Below the pieces are notes generated by a model. The model had not been told where the DNA came from and did not search any database. It saw nothing but the letters and a program-made list of their open reading frames with translations. 64,000 nt of DNA from Candidatus Phosphoribacter baldrii. GTDB lineage: Bacteria; Actinomycetota; Actinomycetes; Actinomycetales; Dermatophilaceae. Where the stretch lies: assembly GCA_016704565.1 (NCBI GenBank), contig JADIZV010000002.1:682001-746000 (forward strand). Direction: 5' to 3'. Shown here one piece after another: positions 39,742 to 49,736 of the stretch. The translations under genes were made by a program, and so were the position numbers. How positions within the stretch are numbered: position 1 is the first letter of the stretch; each line of letters starts with the position of its first letter.

Positions 39742-40142
39742 GGTGGATGAGTCGGTCAGGCGGTCGCGTCATCCGGCGCAAGCCGGGTGCCGAGGAACGT
39801 CCGGGCTCCGTAGGGCAGGGTGGTGGCTAACGGCCACCCGGAGTGATCCGCGGGACAGTGCCACAGAAAACAAACCGCCTCGTATGCCGGTCCGCTGGCT
39901 TGCGGGGTAAGGGTGAAACGGTGGTGTAAGAGACCACCAGCGGCCTGGGTGACCAGGTCGGCTCGGTAAACCCCACCCGGAGCAAGCTCGAACAGCAGGC
40001 GTTTGAGGGCGGCCCGCCCGAGTCTGCGGGTAGAGCGCTGGAGCCGGTCAGCAATGGCCGGCCGAGATGGATGACCGTCGCTGCGATGATCGGAAACGGT
40101 TACCGCAGAACAGAACCCGGCGTATCGACCGACTCATCCACC
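39742..40142 (+). ncRNA. rnpB: RNase P RNA, bacterial class A
   Basis: The RNA component of RNase P matures tRNA 5' ends. The P1 helix is exact: GGTGGATGAGTCGGT (39742-39756) pairs with ACCGACTCATCCACC (40128-40142). Inside are the conserved GAGGAACGTCCGGGCTCC, GTGCCACAGAAAACA, GGTAAGGGTGAAACGGTG, GTAAGAGACCACCAG, AACCCCACCCGGAGCAA and the 3' AGAACAGAACCCGGC. The -10 box TACACT (39733-39738) overlaps a GTATGCCG-family repeat (39728). Another copy (39882) lies in the variable P12 region. Open frames across this region are not genes. Confidence 0.96.
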
Positions 40143-40173
40143 CTATCGAGCCGGTGTGAGCCGAGTCAGCACA

Positions 40174-40223
40174 CGGCATACCAATGGTCGCGTGGGGGAG
40201 GCGAGCCAAGCGTGGGTATGCCG
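40174..40223 (+). repeat. Inverted pair of the GTATGCCG repeat downstream of rnpB
   Basis: CGGCATACC (40174-40182) and GGTATGCCG (40215-40223) can pair over 9 bp with a 32-nt loop. The hairpin starts 32 nt after rnpB and might help define its 3' end. A third copy at 40298 lies before recQ. The rest of the 40143-40314 gap shows nothing else except the recQ -10 box TACGGT (40303-40308), which overlaps that third copy. Confidence 0.65.
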
Positions 40224-40314
40224 CGTCGAAGGCACCAACGGTATTGCTTGTGCGAACCGGCCCCCCCGGTGGACGGCGGCGAGGGGTGTCCGGGGGACGG
40301 CATACGGTGTCGGC

Positions 40315-42447
40315 ATGGCGGACGAGCTAGAGGGGGCGGCGCGCTCGGCGCTGCGGCGGCTCGTCGGGCGTGACGATGCGGACTTCCACGACGGGCAACT
40401 GGAGTCGGTGCTCGCTTTGGTCCGTGACCGCGAGCGGGTGCTGGTCGTGCAGCGCACCGGCTGGGGCAAGTCCGCGGTCTACTTCGTCGCGACCACTCTC
40501 CTGAGGGCAGCCGGCGCCGGACCCACGGTCATCGTCTCACCGCTGTTGTCGCTCATGCGCGACCAGATCGCCGCCGCGGCACGCGCCGGGATCCGCGCAG
40601 TGACAATGAACTCCGCCAACACTCTCGACTGGCCGCAGGTACGTCAGGCGCTCGCCGACGACGCGGTCGACGTCCTGCTCGTCAGCCCGGAACGGCTCAA
40701 CAACCCGTCCTTCCGCGCCGAGCAGCTGCCCGACCTCGCCGCTCGCGCAGGGCTGCTCGTCGTCGACGAGGCGCATTGTGTGAGCGATTGGGGCCACGAC
40801 TTCCGGCCTGACTACCGCCGGATCGGCGACCTGCTTCGCGCGCTCCCCACCGGCACCCCGGTCCTGGCCACCACGGCCACCGCCAACGCGCGGGTTGTCG
40901 CCGACATCGAACGCGAGCTTGCCGATGGCGAGCGCCAGGCGGGGGGAGCGGCATACGGGGAGGGGAAGGTCCGCACGATCAGAGGCGGACTTGCCCGACC
41001 GTCCCTGCGGCTCGGCGTGCTGCCGAGAATGGGGGCCGAGGCCCGGGTTGCGTGGCTGCTCAGCCACCTCGCCGACCTGCCCGGCAGCGGCATCGTCTAC
41101 ACGCTCACCGTGGCCGGCGCCGAAGACCTCGCTCGCGCCCTGGCCGACGCGGGGCATCGGGTCGCGGCATACACCGGGCGGACCGACCCAACCGAACGTG
41201 AGCGGCTCGAACAGGCGTTGCGCGACAACAAGGTCAAGGCGCTCGTGGCCACCTCGGCGCTCGGGATGGGGTTCGACAAGCCCGACCTCGGCTTCGTCGT
41301 CCACGTCGGCGCGCCTGCCTCGCCTGTGGCCTACTACCAGCAGATCGGCCGCGCCGGTCGGGCCACCGAGCGCGCCGACGTGCTGCTGCTGCCAGGGGCG
41401 GAGGATCGCGACATCTGGGCCTACTTCGCCTCCGTGTCGATGCCCACCGAAGAACGGGCCCGAGCGGTCATCGACGCGCTCGCCGCGGCCAGCCGGCCGC
41501 TATCGACTGCCGCTCTCGAATCGGTCGTCGACATCCGCCGGACCCGGCTGGAGCTGCTGCTCAAGGTCCTTGACGTGGACGGCGCGGTGCGAAGGGTGAG
41601 TGGCGGGTGGCTGGCCACGGGCGAGCCGTGGGGCTACGACGCGCCTCGCTACGAGCGGGTCGCTGCCGCGCGCCGGACCGAGCAGGACCTCATGCTCGAC
41701 TACGAGCGCACGGGCGAGTGCCGGATGGCGTTTCTCCAGCGGTGCCTCGACGACCCGACGGCCGTCGACTGCGGGCGCTGCGACACGTGCACTTCGCCCT
41801 GGTATGCCGCCGACGTCACCGATGTCGCGCTCGGCACCGCCCGCGCCCAGTTGGCTCGGGTCGGGGTGCCGATCGAGCCGCGGGCCCAATGGCCAACGGG
41901 GATGGACCGATTGGGCGTTCCTGTCAAGGGCCGGATCGCTGCCGACGAGGCGATGGCCGAGGGGCGGGCGCTGGCCCGGCTCAGCGATCTCGGCTGGGGG
42001 CAGCGGCTGCGAGAGATGCTGCGTGAGGACGGCGAGGTCCCGGAGCCGATGGTGCGCGCCGTCGTCCAGGTCCTCGCGGAATGGGACTGGGCGGTGCGTC
42101 CGGTCGGCATCGTCGGTATGCCGTCGCGCCGCCACCCCATGCTCGTCGGCTCGCTGGCTGCTGCGATCGCTGAGATCGGCCGACTGCCGCTGCTGGGCAC
42201 GCTTGATCTGGTCGACGGTGGCCCGGCCGGCGAACCCGGGGGTAACAGTGCCTTCCGGCTGGCGGGAGTGTGGGGACGGCTGGGAGTCGGGCCCGAGGTG
42301 GGAAGGCGACTGGACGGCATACCGGGGCCGGTGCTGCTCGTCGACGATCTGGTGAGTTCGCGCTGGTCGCTCACGGTGGCGGCCCGTGCGCTGCGAGCTG
42401 CTGGAGCACCGGCGGTGCTCCCTCTGGTCCTGGCCGTCGACGGCTGA
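40315..42447 (+). CDS. RecQ-family helicase fused to a phosphoribosyltransferase-like domain
   Basis: This 710-residue protein starts at ATG 40315, six bases after the -10 box TACGGT. Residues ~20-340 are a RecQ superfamily 2 helicase core: Walker A RTGWGKS (Lys52), DEAH at 151-154, TTATAN, then GMGFDKPDLGFVVHVG and QQIGRAGR. A zinc-binding region follows (CRMAFLQRC, CGRCDTC near 465-490). From about residue 560 the domain changes to a PRTase-like fold ending in VLLVDDLVSSRWSLTVAARAL (Asp677, Asp678), like ComF-type PRPP loops. No HRDC domain is present. Its substrate and the reason for the fusion are unknown. Confidence 0.88.
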   Translation: MADELEGAARSALRRLVGRDDADFHDGQLESVLALVRDRERVLVVQRTGWGKSAVYFVATTLLRAAGAGPTVIVSPLLSLMRDQIAAAARAGIRAVTMNSANTLDWPQVRQALADDAVDVLLVSPERLNNPSFRAEQLPDLAARAGLLVVDEAHCVSDWGHDFRPDYRRIGDLLRALPTGTPVLATTATANARVVADIERELADGERQAGGAAYGEGKVRTIRGGLARPSLRLGVLPRMGAEARVAWLLSHLADLPGSGIVYTLTVAGAEDLARALADAGHRVAAYTGRTDPTERERLEQALRDNKVKALVATSALGMGFDKPDLGFVVHVGAPASPVAYYQQIGRAGRATERADVLLLPGAEDRDIWAYFASVSMPTEERARAVIDALAAASRPLSTAALESVVDIRRTRLELLLKVLDVDGAVRRVSGGWLATGEPWGYDAPRYERVAAARRTEQDLMLDYERTGECRMAFLQRCLDDPTAVDCGRCDTCTSPWYAADVTDVALGTARAQLARVGVPIEPRAQWPTGMDRLGVPVKGRIAADEAMAEGRALARLSDLGWGQRLREMLREDGEVPEPMVRAVVQVLAEWDWAVRPVGIVGMPSRRHPMLVGSLAAAIAEIGRLPLLGTLDLVDGGPAGEPGGNSAFRLAGVWGRLGVGPEVGRRLDGIPGPVLLVDDLVSSRWSLTVAARALRAAGAPAVLPLVLAVDG

Positions 42448-42599
42448 TCGACGGCTGATCCGCGGCTGACCGACTTGGGACAGCTGGCCGATGACCTGCG
42501 GGTATCTCGCGCGGGCGGGCAGGCTCCTTGCTGGTGACCGCTTCTCCCGGCGGCCCGGCATACCCCTGTGCCGTCTCCCCAGTCTTCGGAGGACCTCCC

Positions 42600-43445
42600 A
42601 TGACCGCAGTGACCGTTGACTTCCGCCTCATCAACAGCGCGGGCCACCACCGCCAACCGCGCACCGGGCCGACCTGGACGCCGCTTCCCGGCGGCTATCT
42701 CACCGACTCGACCCCGGGCTCGACCGCCCAGGCGACGGCCGGCGCCGTGCCCAACGCGACCTTCCTCTTCTGGAGCGCCTCTGACGGTGAAGGCGGCGCG
42801 GCCACCGAGGGCGTGACGATCAACCAGACGGTCGGGTCCAACCCGCTCACCCTCACCGCGTGGTATCTGCCAGTCGGCGGGGATGGCACCGGAGGGCCGG
42901 TGGTCCTGCTCGACGCCTTCTCACTCAGCCTCGGCGACTTTGTCGACGACGACTTCGTCACCGTGACCAGCGACGGCAGCCTCACCAGCCAGGCCAATGT
43001 CGCTGGCGTCGTCCCGACCCAGCGGGCCCAGACCCTCGAGGCGTTTGGCACGGTGCACAGTCAGCAGTTCGTCGAGTGGATCGGCACCGGCACTCCGGCC
43101 GGTCAGACGCTGTCCCTTGACGCCGGTGTCTCGGGTTTCGCGATCGCGACCTACCGGACCAAGAAGATCTCCATCGGTCGTCCTGACTTCAGCGGCCTCC
43201 TTGAGGGCTGGATCCTCCTCGGTGGCGTCGACGTCGACGGCGGCGGCTGGGTCATCCCGATCGGCGGTGGCGGCGGTGGCGGGCCGGTCGGACCGTGGGG
43301 ACCGTATGTCGCCCACCTCGGGCGACTGCTCAACATCGGGGTCTCCGCCCATGGATTGGGCAAGGAGGGCCTGGAGTTCCAGCGCAGCGCCCTCATCAAG
43401 GTGATGGAGCTGACCAAGCAGCAGATCGGGCAGATCGGCGGCTAG
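42600..43445 (+). CDS. Uncharacterised glycine-rich protein
   Basis: I do not recognise this 281-residue protein. The ATG at 42600 follows GGAGGA. It has no signal peptide or membrane segment. Residues 1-95 look beta-rich (TVDFRLINSAGHHRQPRTGPTWTPLP, ATFLFWSASDGEGG). The middle is also beta-rich, with a poly-Gly linker (IPIGGGGGGGPVGPWGP) near residue 225, followed by a helical tail (GRLLNIGVSAHGLGKEGLEFQRSALIKVMELTKQQIGQ). It stands alone between recQ and a strong terminator, so it is its own unit. A repeat copy (42556) lies in its leader. Confidence 0.6.
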   Translation: MTAVTVDFRLINSAGHHRQPRTGPTWTPLPGGYLTDSTPGSTAQATAGAVPNATFLFWSASDGEGGAATEGVTINQTVGSNPLTLTAWYLPVGGDGTGGPVVLLDAFSLSLGDFVDDDFVTVTSDGSLTSQANVAGVVPTQRAQTLEAFGTVHSQQFVEWIGTGTPAGQTLSLDAGVSGFAIATYRTKKISIGRPDFSGLLEGWILLGGVDVDGGGWVIPIGGGGGGGPVGPWGPYVAHLGRLLNIGVSAHGLGKEGLEFQRSALIKVMELTKQQIGQIGG

Positions 43446-43456
43446 CCCGCGCCATC

Positions 43457-43495
43457 GTGTGGCCCGAACGCCCTCCGCGGGTGTTCGGGCCACAC
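43457..43495 (+). terminator. Terminator hairpin after the unknown protein
   Basis: GTGTGGCCCGAAC (43457-43469) and its exact complement (43483-43495) form a 13-bp GC-rich stem with a 13-nt loop, 12 bp after the stop codon. A T-rich tail is lacking, as is common in this kind of genome. Confidence 0.8.
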
Positions 43496-43556
43496 GGTCT
43501 GTCGCGGCGGGTGCCGGTGAGCCGGGGATGTCGCACCGACAAGTTACTCTTGAGTA

Positions 43557-44813
43557 ATGAAGCCGTCCGAAGCAACGGAAGCCGGCCGGGTCCTCGGAGA
43601 GGCCCTGGTCGGTGGTGCTCAGCGCGTCGGACAGGTGTCGGTCGCCATCGTGGACCGTGGGTATGCCGTGGCCAAGCGACTGGCCGGTCGAGACCGTGAA
43701 GCCCGGGTCGAGCGGGTGCGCCAGGCCCACCTTCGGGCCACGAACGCCGCGACGAGGACTGTCGGTCGAGGTCTGCGGTCCACCGGTCGGGCCCTCGGAA
43801 AGGCCGGCGCACGACTGTCCGACGGGCGGCCCATCGTCGAGGAGACCGGGCCGCATCAGGTCGTGTCGATCCTCAACGGCCTCTACGGCGATCGGCTGAG
43901 GGACCGCCAGTCACCGTTGAGCCTGCCCATGGCGGTGCGAGCCGCGGGGCGCGATGTCCCGGCGACCCCGGAGGGGCTGCGGGCGGCATACCCCGACGCG
44001 ACGGGGCTGGTCGCGGTCTTCCTGCACGGGCTCATCGAGACCGACGACTGGTGGGACATCCGCTCCGAACGCAACTGGGGCCACCCGGGCGAGAGCTACT
44101 CCCGCAAGCTGCTTGCCGAAGGGACCTGGACCCCGGTCCGGGTGCGCTACAACACCGGGCTGCGGGTCTCGGACAACGGCGGAAGCCTCGATGACCTCCT
44201 CGAAGCCCTCGTGGTCGGCTGGCCCGTGCCGGTCCGTGGACTAGTCCTCATCGGGCACTCGATGGGTGGCCTGGTGCTGCACAGTGCCCTGGCCCACACT
44301 CGTCCCGAGCAGCACTGGCCCGGCCTGGTGCGAGCCACGGTCACGATCGGGACCCCTCACCAGGGGGCGGCCATCGCCCGCGGCGTCGCCCGGCTCAGCC
44401 CGGCATTGGCCAAGCTGCCGGAGACGACGTGGATCGCCGAACTCATCGCCGCTCGACCCGCCGGTATGGGCGACCTCGGGCATGGCAACCTCCTGGCCGA
44501 CGACTGGCGCAACCTCGACCCAGGCACGCTCATGGCCGAGGCCGGGACGGTCCCGCTCGCGAGCGGCATACGCCACTGCGTCGTCATCGGCACGGTGCCG
44601 TCCAAGCGCGACGGTCTGGTGGCCCAATGGGTCGGCGACCTGCTCGTGCGGCCTGCCGACGCGCGACTAGCCGATCGGCGTGGCGAGGTCGACCCGCGCG
44701 ACATCCGAGTCGTCGGAGGCGCGCGACACCTCGACCTGCTCAACCACCCGGCGGTTTACGTCCACCTGAGTGAGTGGCTCGCGTATGCCGCCCGGAGGTC
44801 ACCACAGGTTTGA
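43557..44813 (+). CDS. Alpha/beta-hydrolase, triacylglycerol lipase/esterase-like
   Basis: This 418-residue protein has a charged helical N-terminal region (~1-95) of unknown role. An alpha/beta-hydrolase domain follows: oxyanion region VFLHGLIETDDWW, nucleophile elbow GHSMGG (Ser near 234) and a late His in GGARHLDLLNHP. It has no signal peptide. The ATG lies six bases after TACTCT (43545-43550), so a leaderless start is likely. The substrate is unknown; PGAP1- or LipA-like esterases are the closest general match. It converges with pgi 18 bp away. Confidence 0.78.
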   Translation: MKPSEATEAGRVLGEALVGGAQRVGQVSVAIVDRGYAVAKRLAGRDREARVERVRQAHLRATNAATRTVGRGLRSTGRALGKAGARLSDGRPIVEETGPHQVVSILNGLYGDRLRDRQSPLSLPMAVRAAGRDVPATPEGLRAAYPDATGLVAVFLHGLIETDDWWDIRSERNWGHPGESYSRKLLAEGTWTPVRVRYNTGLRVSDNGGSLDDLLEALVVGWPVPVRGLVLIGHSMGGLVLHSALAHTRPEQHWPGLVRATVTIGTPHQGAAIARGVARLSPALAKLPETTWIAELIAARPAGMGDLGHGNLLADDWRNLDPGTLMAEAGTVPLASGIRHCVVIGTVPSKRDGLVAQWVGDLLVRPADARLADRRGEVDPRDIRVVGGARHLDLLNHPAVYVHLSEWLAYAARRSPQV

Positions 44814-44831
44814 GCGGCCGAGCGTCCCCGA

Positions 44832-46514
<1,683 letters not shown>

Positions 46515-46599
46515 CTGGGTCACCTTCCGGGGGCGGGTCGCCGTTGCGCCCCACCCTATTGCGGCCGGTATGCCGTGTGGCCCCGCTAGCGTGAGTGGC

Positions 46600-47253
46600 A
46601 TGCGCATCACACACCTCGGGCACTCGTGCCTGTTCGTCGAGATGGCCGATCGCCGAATCCTGCTGGACCCGGGGGGCTTCTCGTCAGGCTTCGAAGACCT
46701 CACCGACCTGGATGCCGTCATCGTCACCCACCAGCACGCCGATCACCTGGACCAGAAGCGTTTCCCGGCACTCGTTCGGGCCAACCCCCAGGCGCAGCTG
46801 TATGCCGATCCGATGAGCGCCGCACTGCTCGCCGACGCGGGTCTGATCGTCGGCGCCCTGGCGGAAGGGTCCGACGTGCAGGTCGGCGAGGTGCGTGTCC
46901 GCCCGTTCGGTGCCATGCACGCCTTCAACCACCAGTGGATCGCCACCGTCGCCAACGTGGGTGTCCGGCTGGAGGCTGCGGGGGAGCCGAGCCTCTTCCA
47001 CCCCGGCGACGCCTATGACGCCGACCCGGGCGACGTGGACATCGTGGCCGTGCCGATCAATGCGCCGTGGTGTGCCGTGCGCGACTCCATCGACTTCGTG
47101 CGTCGGCTCGCGCCCCGGGCGATGATCCCCATCCACGACGGGTTGCTCGCGACATCGGGTCGCGCTCTCTATCTCACCCATATCTCCACTAACGGCGGCA
47201 CCGACCTCACCCTGCACGACCTCGCCGGACGGGGCGCCGTGTCGCTGCCCTGA
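46600..47253 (+). CDS. Metallo-beta-lactamase-fold hydrolase, UlaG-like
   Basis: This 217-residue enzyme has the two-metal motif THQHADHLD and later His/Asp ligands (FHPGDAYD, IHDG). It belongs to the UlaG/YtkL group, which includes ascorbate-6-phosphate lactonase and many proteins of unknown substrate. The ATG lies seven bases after TAGCGT (46587-46592), so it is probably leaderless. Nothing around it points to a pathway. Confidence 0.82.
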   Translation: MRITHLGHSCLFVEMADRRILLDPGGFSSGFEDLTDLDAVIVTHQHADHLDQKRFPALVRANPQAQLYADPMSAALLADAGLIVGALAEGSDVQVGEVRVRPFGAMHAFNHQWIATVANVGVRLEAAGEPSLFHPGDAYDADPGDVDIVAVPINAPWCAVRDSIDFVRRLAPRAMIPIHDGLLATSGRALYLTHISTNGGTDLTLHDLAGRGAVSLP

Positions 47254-47285
47254 CGATCCGCTCGCTACCCGAGGATGGGGACGCG

Positions 47286-47313
47286 TGATGTCGTGATGCG
47301 CTGATGTTACGAT
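47286..47313. promoter_or_regulatory. Tandem 8-bp boxes and -10 element before the toxin-antitoxin operon
   Basis: TGATG occurs three times with an exact 8-bp period (47286, 47294, 47302), directly followed by the -10 box TACGAT (47308-47313), which is six bases before the vapB GTG. Tandem 8-bp sites are the arrangement bound by ribbon-helix-helix dimers, as in the MetJ boxes, so this is probably the autoregulatory operator. Confidence 0.5.
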
Positions 47314-47319
47314 GGTGGC

Positions 47320-47565
47320 GTGCGCACGACCCTCGACCTTGACGACACGGTCCTCGCTGCTGCCCGCTCCCTGGCGCGTAGCCGGCGGATCAGCCTGGGT
47401 GATGCGGTGTCCGAGCTGGCTCGCCGCGGACTGCTGGCCCCCGTCGCCGAGGTCGGCTCCACGTCGAGTGTCGTCGATCTGTCCTACAGCCCGTTCCCCG
47501 TGATGGTCGGGGACACCGAGGTCATCGTCACCGACGAGCTCGTCGCCGCACTGCGCGATGGCTGA
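47320..47565 (+). CDS. vapB: VapB-like antitoxin (ribbon-helix-helix)
   Basis: This 81-residue protein begins with a ribbon-helix-helix DNA-binding motif (VRTTLDLDDTVLAAARSLARSRRISLGDAVSELARRGL). An acidic, hydrophobic tail follows that should wrap the toxin. It overlaps the toxin gene by 8 bp, the usual arrangement for dosage control. The GTG start follows TACGAT by six bases. Confidence 0.85.
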   Translation: MRTTLDLDDTVLAAARSLARSRRISLGDAVSELARRGLLAPVAEVGSTSSVVDLSYSPFPVMVGDTEVIVTDELVAALRDG

Positions 47566-48016
47566 GGCACCAGCGCGGCCGGTCGACAGACTCCTGCTGC
47601 TCGACGTCAACCTTCTCGTTGCCCTGTGTGTGACGACCCATCAGCACCACCGTGCGGCCCATCGGTTCCTCGCCCAGGTGTCGGGGCGATGGGCGACCTG
47701 CCCGGTGACCGAAGCGTCCCTCTACCGCTTGCTGCTCAACCCGTCGGTGACCGGGTCGCAACGCTCGGTCGGCGAGGTGACGCGCGTGATCCGGGGCCTG
47801 CGCCAGGACCCGAGGTGGACCTTCCTTCCCGACCCGACGACCCTGGCGCAGCCGGCGGTTGACACGTCGGTGCTCATGGGACACCAGCAGGTGACCGACC
47901 TGCATCTGGTCAACCTGGCCGCGCACCACGGCAGCGTGCTGGCGACGTTCGACTCCGCGCTACCGACGTGGGTGGCGCCGAGCGACCGCAGCCACGTCCT
48001 CGTCGTCCCCGCGTAG
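47558..48016 (+). CDS. vapC: VapC-like PIN-domain toxin
   Basis: This is a 152-residue PIN-fold ribonuclease. The acidic residues of the active site are visible: Asp in LLLLDVNLLVAL, Glu in VTEASLYRLLL, Asp in VTDLHLVNLA and Asp in LATFDSALP. Toxins of this class cut tRNA or rRNA when freed from the antitoxin. The locus lies in the second largest stretch without a repeat copy (46808-49243). It converges with ppgK 4 bp away. Confidence 0.87.
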   Translation: MAEAPARPVDRLLLLDVNLLVALCVTTHQHHRAAHRFLAQVSGRWATCPVTEASLYRLLLNPSVTGSQRSVGEVTRVIRGLRQDPRWTFLPDPTTLAQPAVDTSVLMGHQQVTDLHLVNLAAHHGSVLATFDSALPTWVAPSDRSHVLVVPA

Positions 48017-48020
48017 GCGA

Positions 48021-48773
48021 TCAGTCAGCGGCGAGGGCGGCAGCGCCGATGATCCCGGCCGCGTTCTGCAGCTCAGCGGGCACGATCGGGGTCCGCAGCG
48101 ACAGCAATGGCAGGAACTTGTCGGCCTTGCGGGACACGCCGCCGCCGACGACGAACAGGTCCGGCCAGAGCAGGTTCTCCAGGTGGGAGTAGTAGCGCTG
48201 CAAGCGGGCCGCCCATTTGGTCCACGACAACGACTCGCGCTCGCGGGCGCTCGCCGCAGCGCGGGTCTCGGCGTCATGCCCGTCGATCTCGAGGTGGCCC
48301 AATTCGGCGTTGGGAATGAGCACCCCGTTGTGCAGCAAGGCAATCCCGATGCCGGTGCCCAGCGTCGTGACGATGACCAGCCCGCTCTTGTCTTTCGCGG
48401 CACCGTGGCGCAACTCGGCCACGCCGGCCGCGTCGGCATCGTTGACCAGCAGGCACCGCCGACCGAGCGTGGCGCTGAACAACGCCTCGCCGGGGCAGTC
48501 GAGCCAGGCCTTGTCGATGTTGGCCGCCGAGCGCACCACGCCGTGCTGCACGACCCCGGGGATGGTCACGCCGATCGGCGCGTCGGCGGGAAGTGTGTCG
48601 GTGAATTGCGCAGCGATCTCGCCGACAATGGCGGCCACCGCATGGGGCGTGGACTCAACCGGTGTGGCGATCTTGACGCGCTCGGCGAGCAGAACGCCAC
48701 GGTCGAGGTCGACGGGCGCCCCCTTGATTCCGGATCCGCCGATGTCGATGCCGAGGGCCACGCGCGAGGTCAT
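48021..48773 (-). CDS. ppgK: Polyphosphate glucokinase
   Basis: PpgK phosphorylates glucose with polyphosphate (or ATP), an enzyme typical of actinobacteria. The ATG at 48773 follows AAGGA and gives 250 residues of the ROK fold: phosphate loop DIGGSGIKG, catalytic LVNDADAAGVAEL and TLGTGIGIALL. It lacks the DNA-binding domain of the ROK repressor at 13.5 kb. It is 14 bp downstream of map on the same strand. Confidence 0.93.
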   Translation of the reverse strand: MTSRVALGIDIGGSGIKGAPVDLDRGVLLAERVKIATPVESTPHAVAAIVGEIAAQFTDTLPADAPIGVTIPGVVQHGVVRSAANIDKAWLDCPGEALFSATLGRRCLLVNDADAAGVAELRHGAAKDKSGLVIVTTLGTGIGIALLHNGVLIPNAELGHLEIDGHDAETRAAASARERESLSWTKWAARLQRYYSHLENLLWPDLFVVGGGVSRKADKFLPLLSLRTPIVPAELQNAAGIIGAAALAAD

Positions 48774-48787
48774 GGGCACATCCTTCC

Positions 48788-49651
48788 CTATGGCAGGGTG
48801 AGGATCTCGCTGCCCGTCTCGGTGACCAAGACGGTGTGTTCGAACTGGGCCGAGCGGCGCCGGTCTCGGGTCACCACCGTCCAACCGTCGTCCCACATGT
48901 CCCACTCGTGGGTGCCCAGGTTGAGCATCGGTTCGATGGTGAAGGTCATGCCCGGCTGCATCACCGTGGCATAAGCGGGCGCCGCATCGTAGTGCGGGAT
49001 GATCAGCCCGCTGTGGAAGGCCTCGCCGATGCCGTGCCCGGTGAAATCGCGCACGACCCCATAACCGAACCTCCGTGCGTAGGAAGAGATCACCCGGCCG
49101 ATGACGTTGATCGGCCGCCCCGGGGCGACGGCGTTGATGCCGCGCATCATGGCCTCCCGGGTGCGCTCCACGAGCAGCCGGGACTCCTCGTCGACCTCGC
49201 CGACGAGGTAGGTCGCGTCCGTGTCGCCGTGGACTCCGCCGAGGTATGCCGTGATGTCGATGTTGACGATGTCGCCCTCTTCCAGGGGGCGGGCATCGGG
49301 GATGCCGTGACAGACGACCTCGTTGACCGACGTGCACAAGGACTTGGGGAACCCGCGATAGCCCAACGTCGAGGGATAGGCCCCGTGGTCGAGCAGGAAC
49401 TCGTGCCCGATCCGGTCGAGCTCGTCGGTGGTCACCCCAGGTGCGATGGCGGCCGCGGCAGCCTCCATCGCCTGCGCAGCGACCCGCCCGGCGATGCGGA
49501 TCCGTTCGATCGTCTCGGCGTCCTTGACCTCAGCGCCCTGGTAGCGCGCGGGCGCTGGCTTGTCGACGTACTCCGGCCTCGGGATCCCCACGGGGACGCT
49601 GCGGCGAGCGCTCGTAGGGTGCGGCGCGACGCTCGCGTAGGTCACCGGCAT
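48788..49651 (-). CDS. map: Methionine aminopeptidase, type I with N-terminal extension
   Basis: Map removes N-terminal methionine. The five metal ligands are in VNIDITAYLGGVHGDTDATY, FTGHGIGEAFHSG, TIEPML and AQFEHTVLVTE. The 287 residues include the ~40-residue proline-rich extension typical of actinobacterial MapB (PVGIPRPEYVDKPAPARYQG). On the minus strand TAGACT lies seven bases before the ATG (49651), so the message is probably leaderless. The initiator ATG is itself the centre of a GTATGCCG copy. Confidence 0.94.
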   Translation of the reverse strand: MPVTYASVAPHPTSARRSVPVGIPRPEYVDKPAPARYQGAEVKDAETIERIRIAGRVAAQAMEAAAAAIAPGVTTDELDRIGHEFLLDHGAYPSTLGYRGFPKSLCTSVNEVVCHGIPDARPLEEGDIVNIDITAYLGGVHGDTDATYLVGEVDEESRLLVERTREAMMRGINAVAPGRPINVIGRVISSYARRFGYGVVRDFTGHGIGEAFHSGLIIPHYDAAPAYATVMQPGMTFTIEPMLNLGTHEWDMWDDGWTVVTRDRRRSAQFEHTVLVTETGSEILTLP

Positions 49652-49736
49652 ACCGGGGAGTCTATGCACGCCCACGCAGGTGCCGGGACGGCATACCGTG
49701 GAACCGTCGCACGCCGACGAGACCGGGAGGTATGCC

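Noticed and set aside
39326..39910. A 194-codon plus-strand frame between the lipoprotein and recQ
   Set aside because: It runs antisense to the VOC gene and into the 5' half of RNase P RNA, whose secondary-structure signatures are unmistakable.
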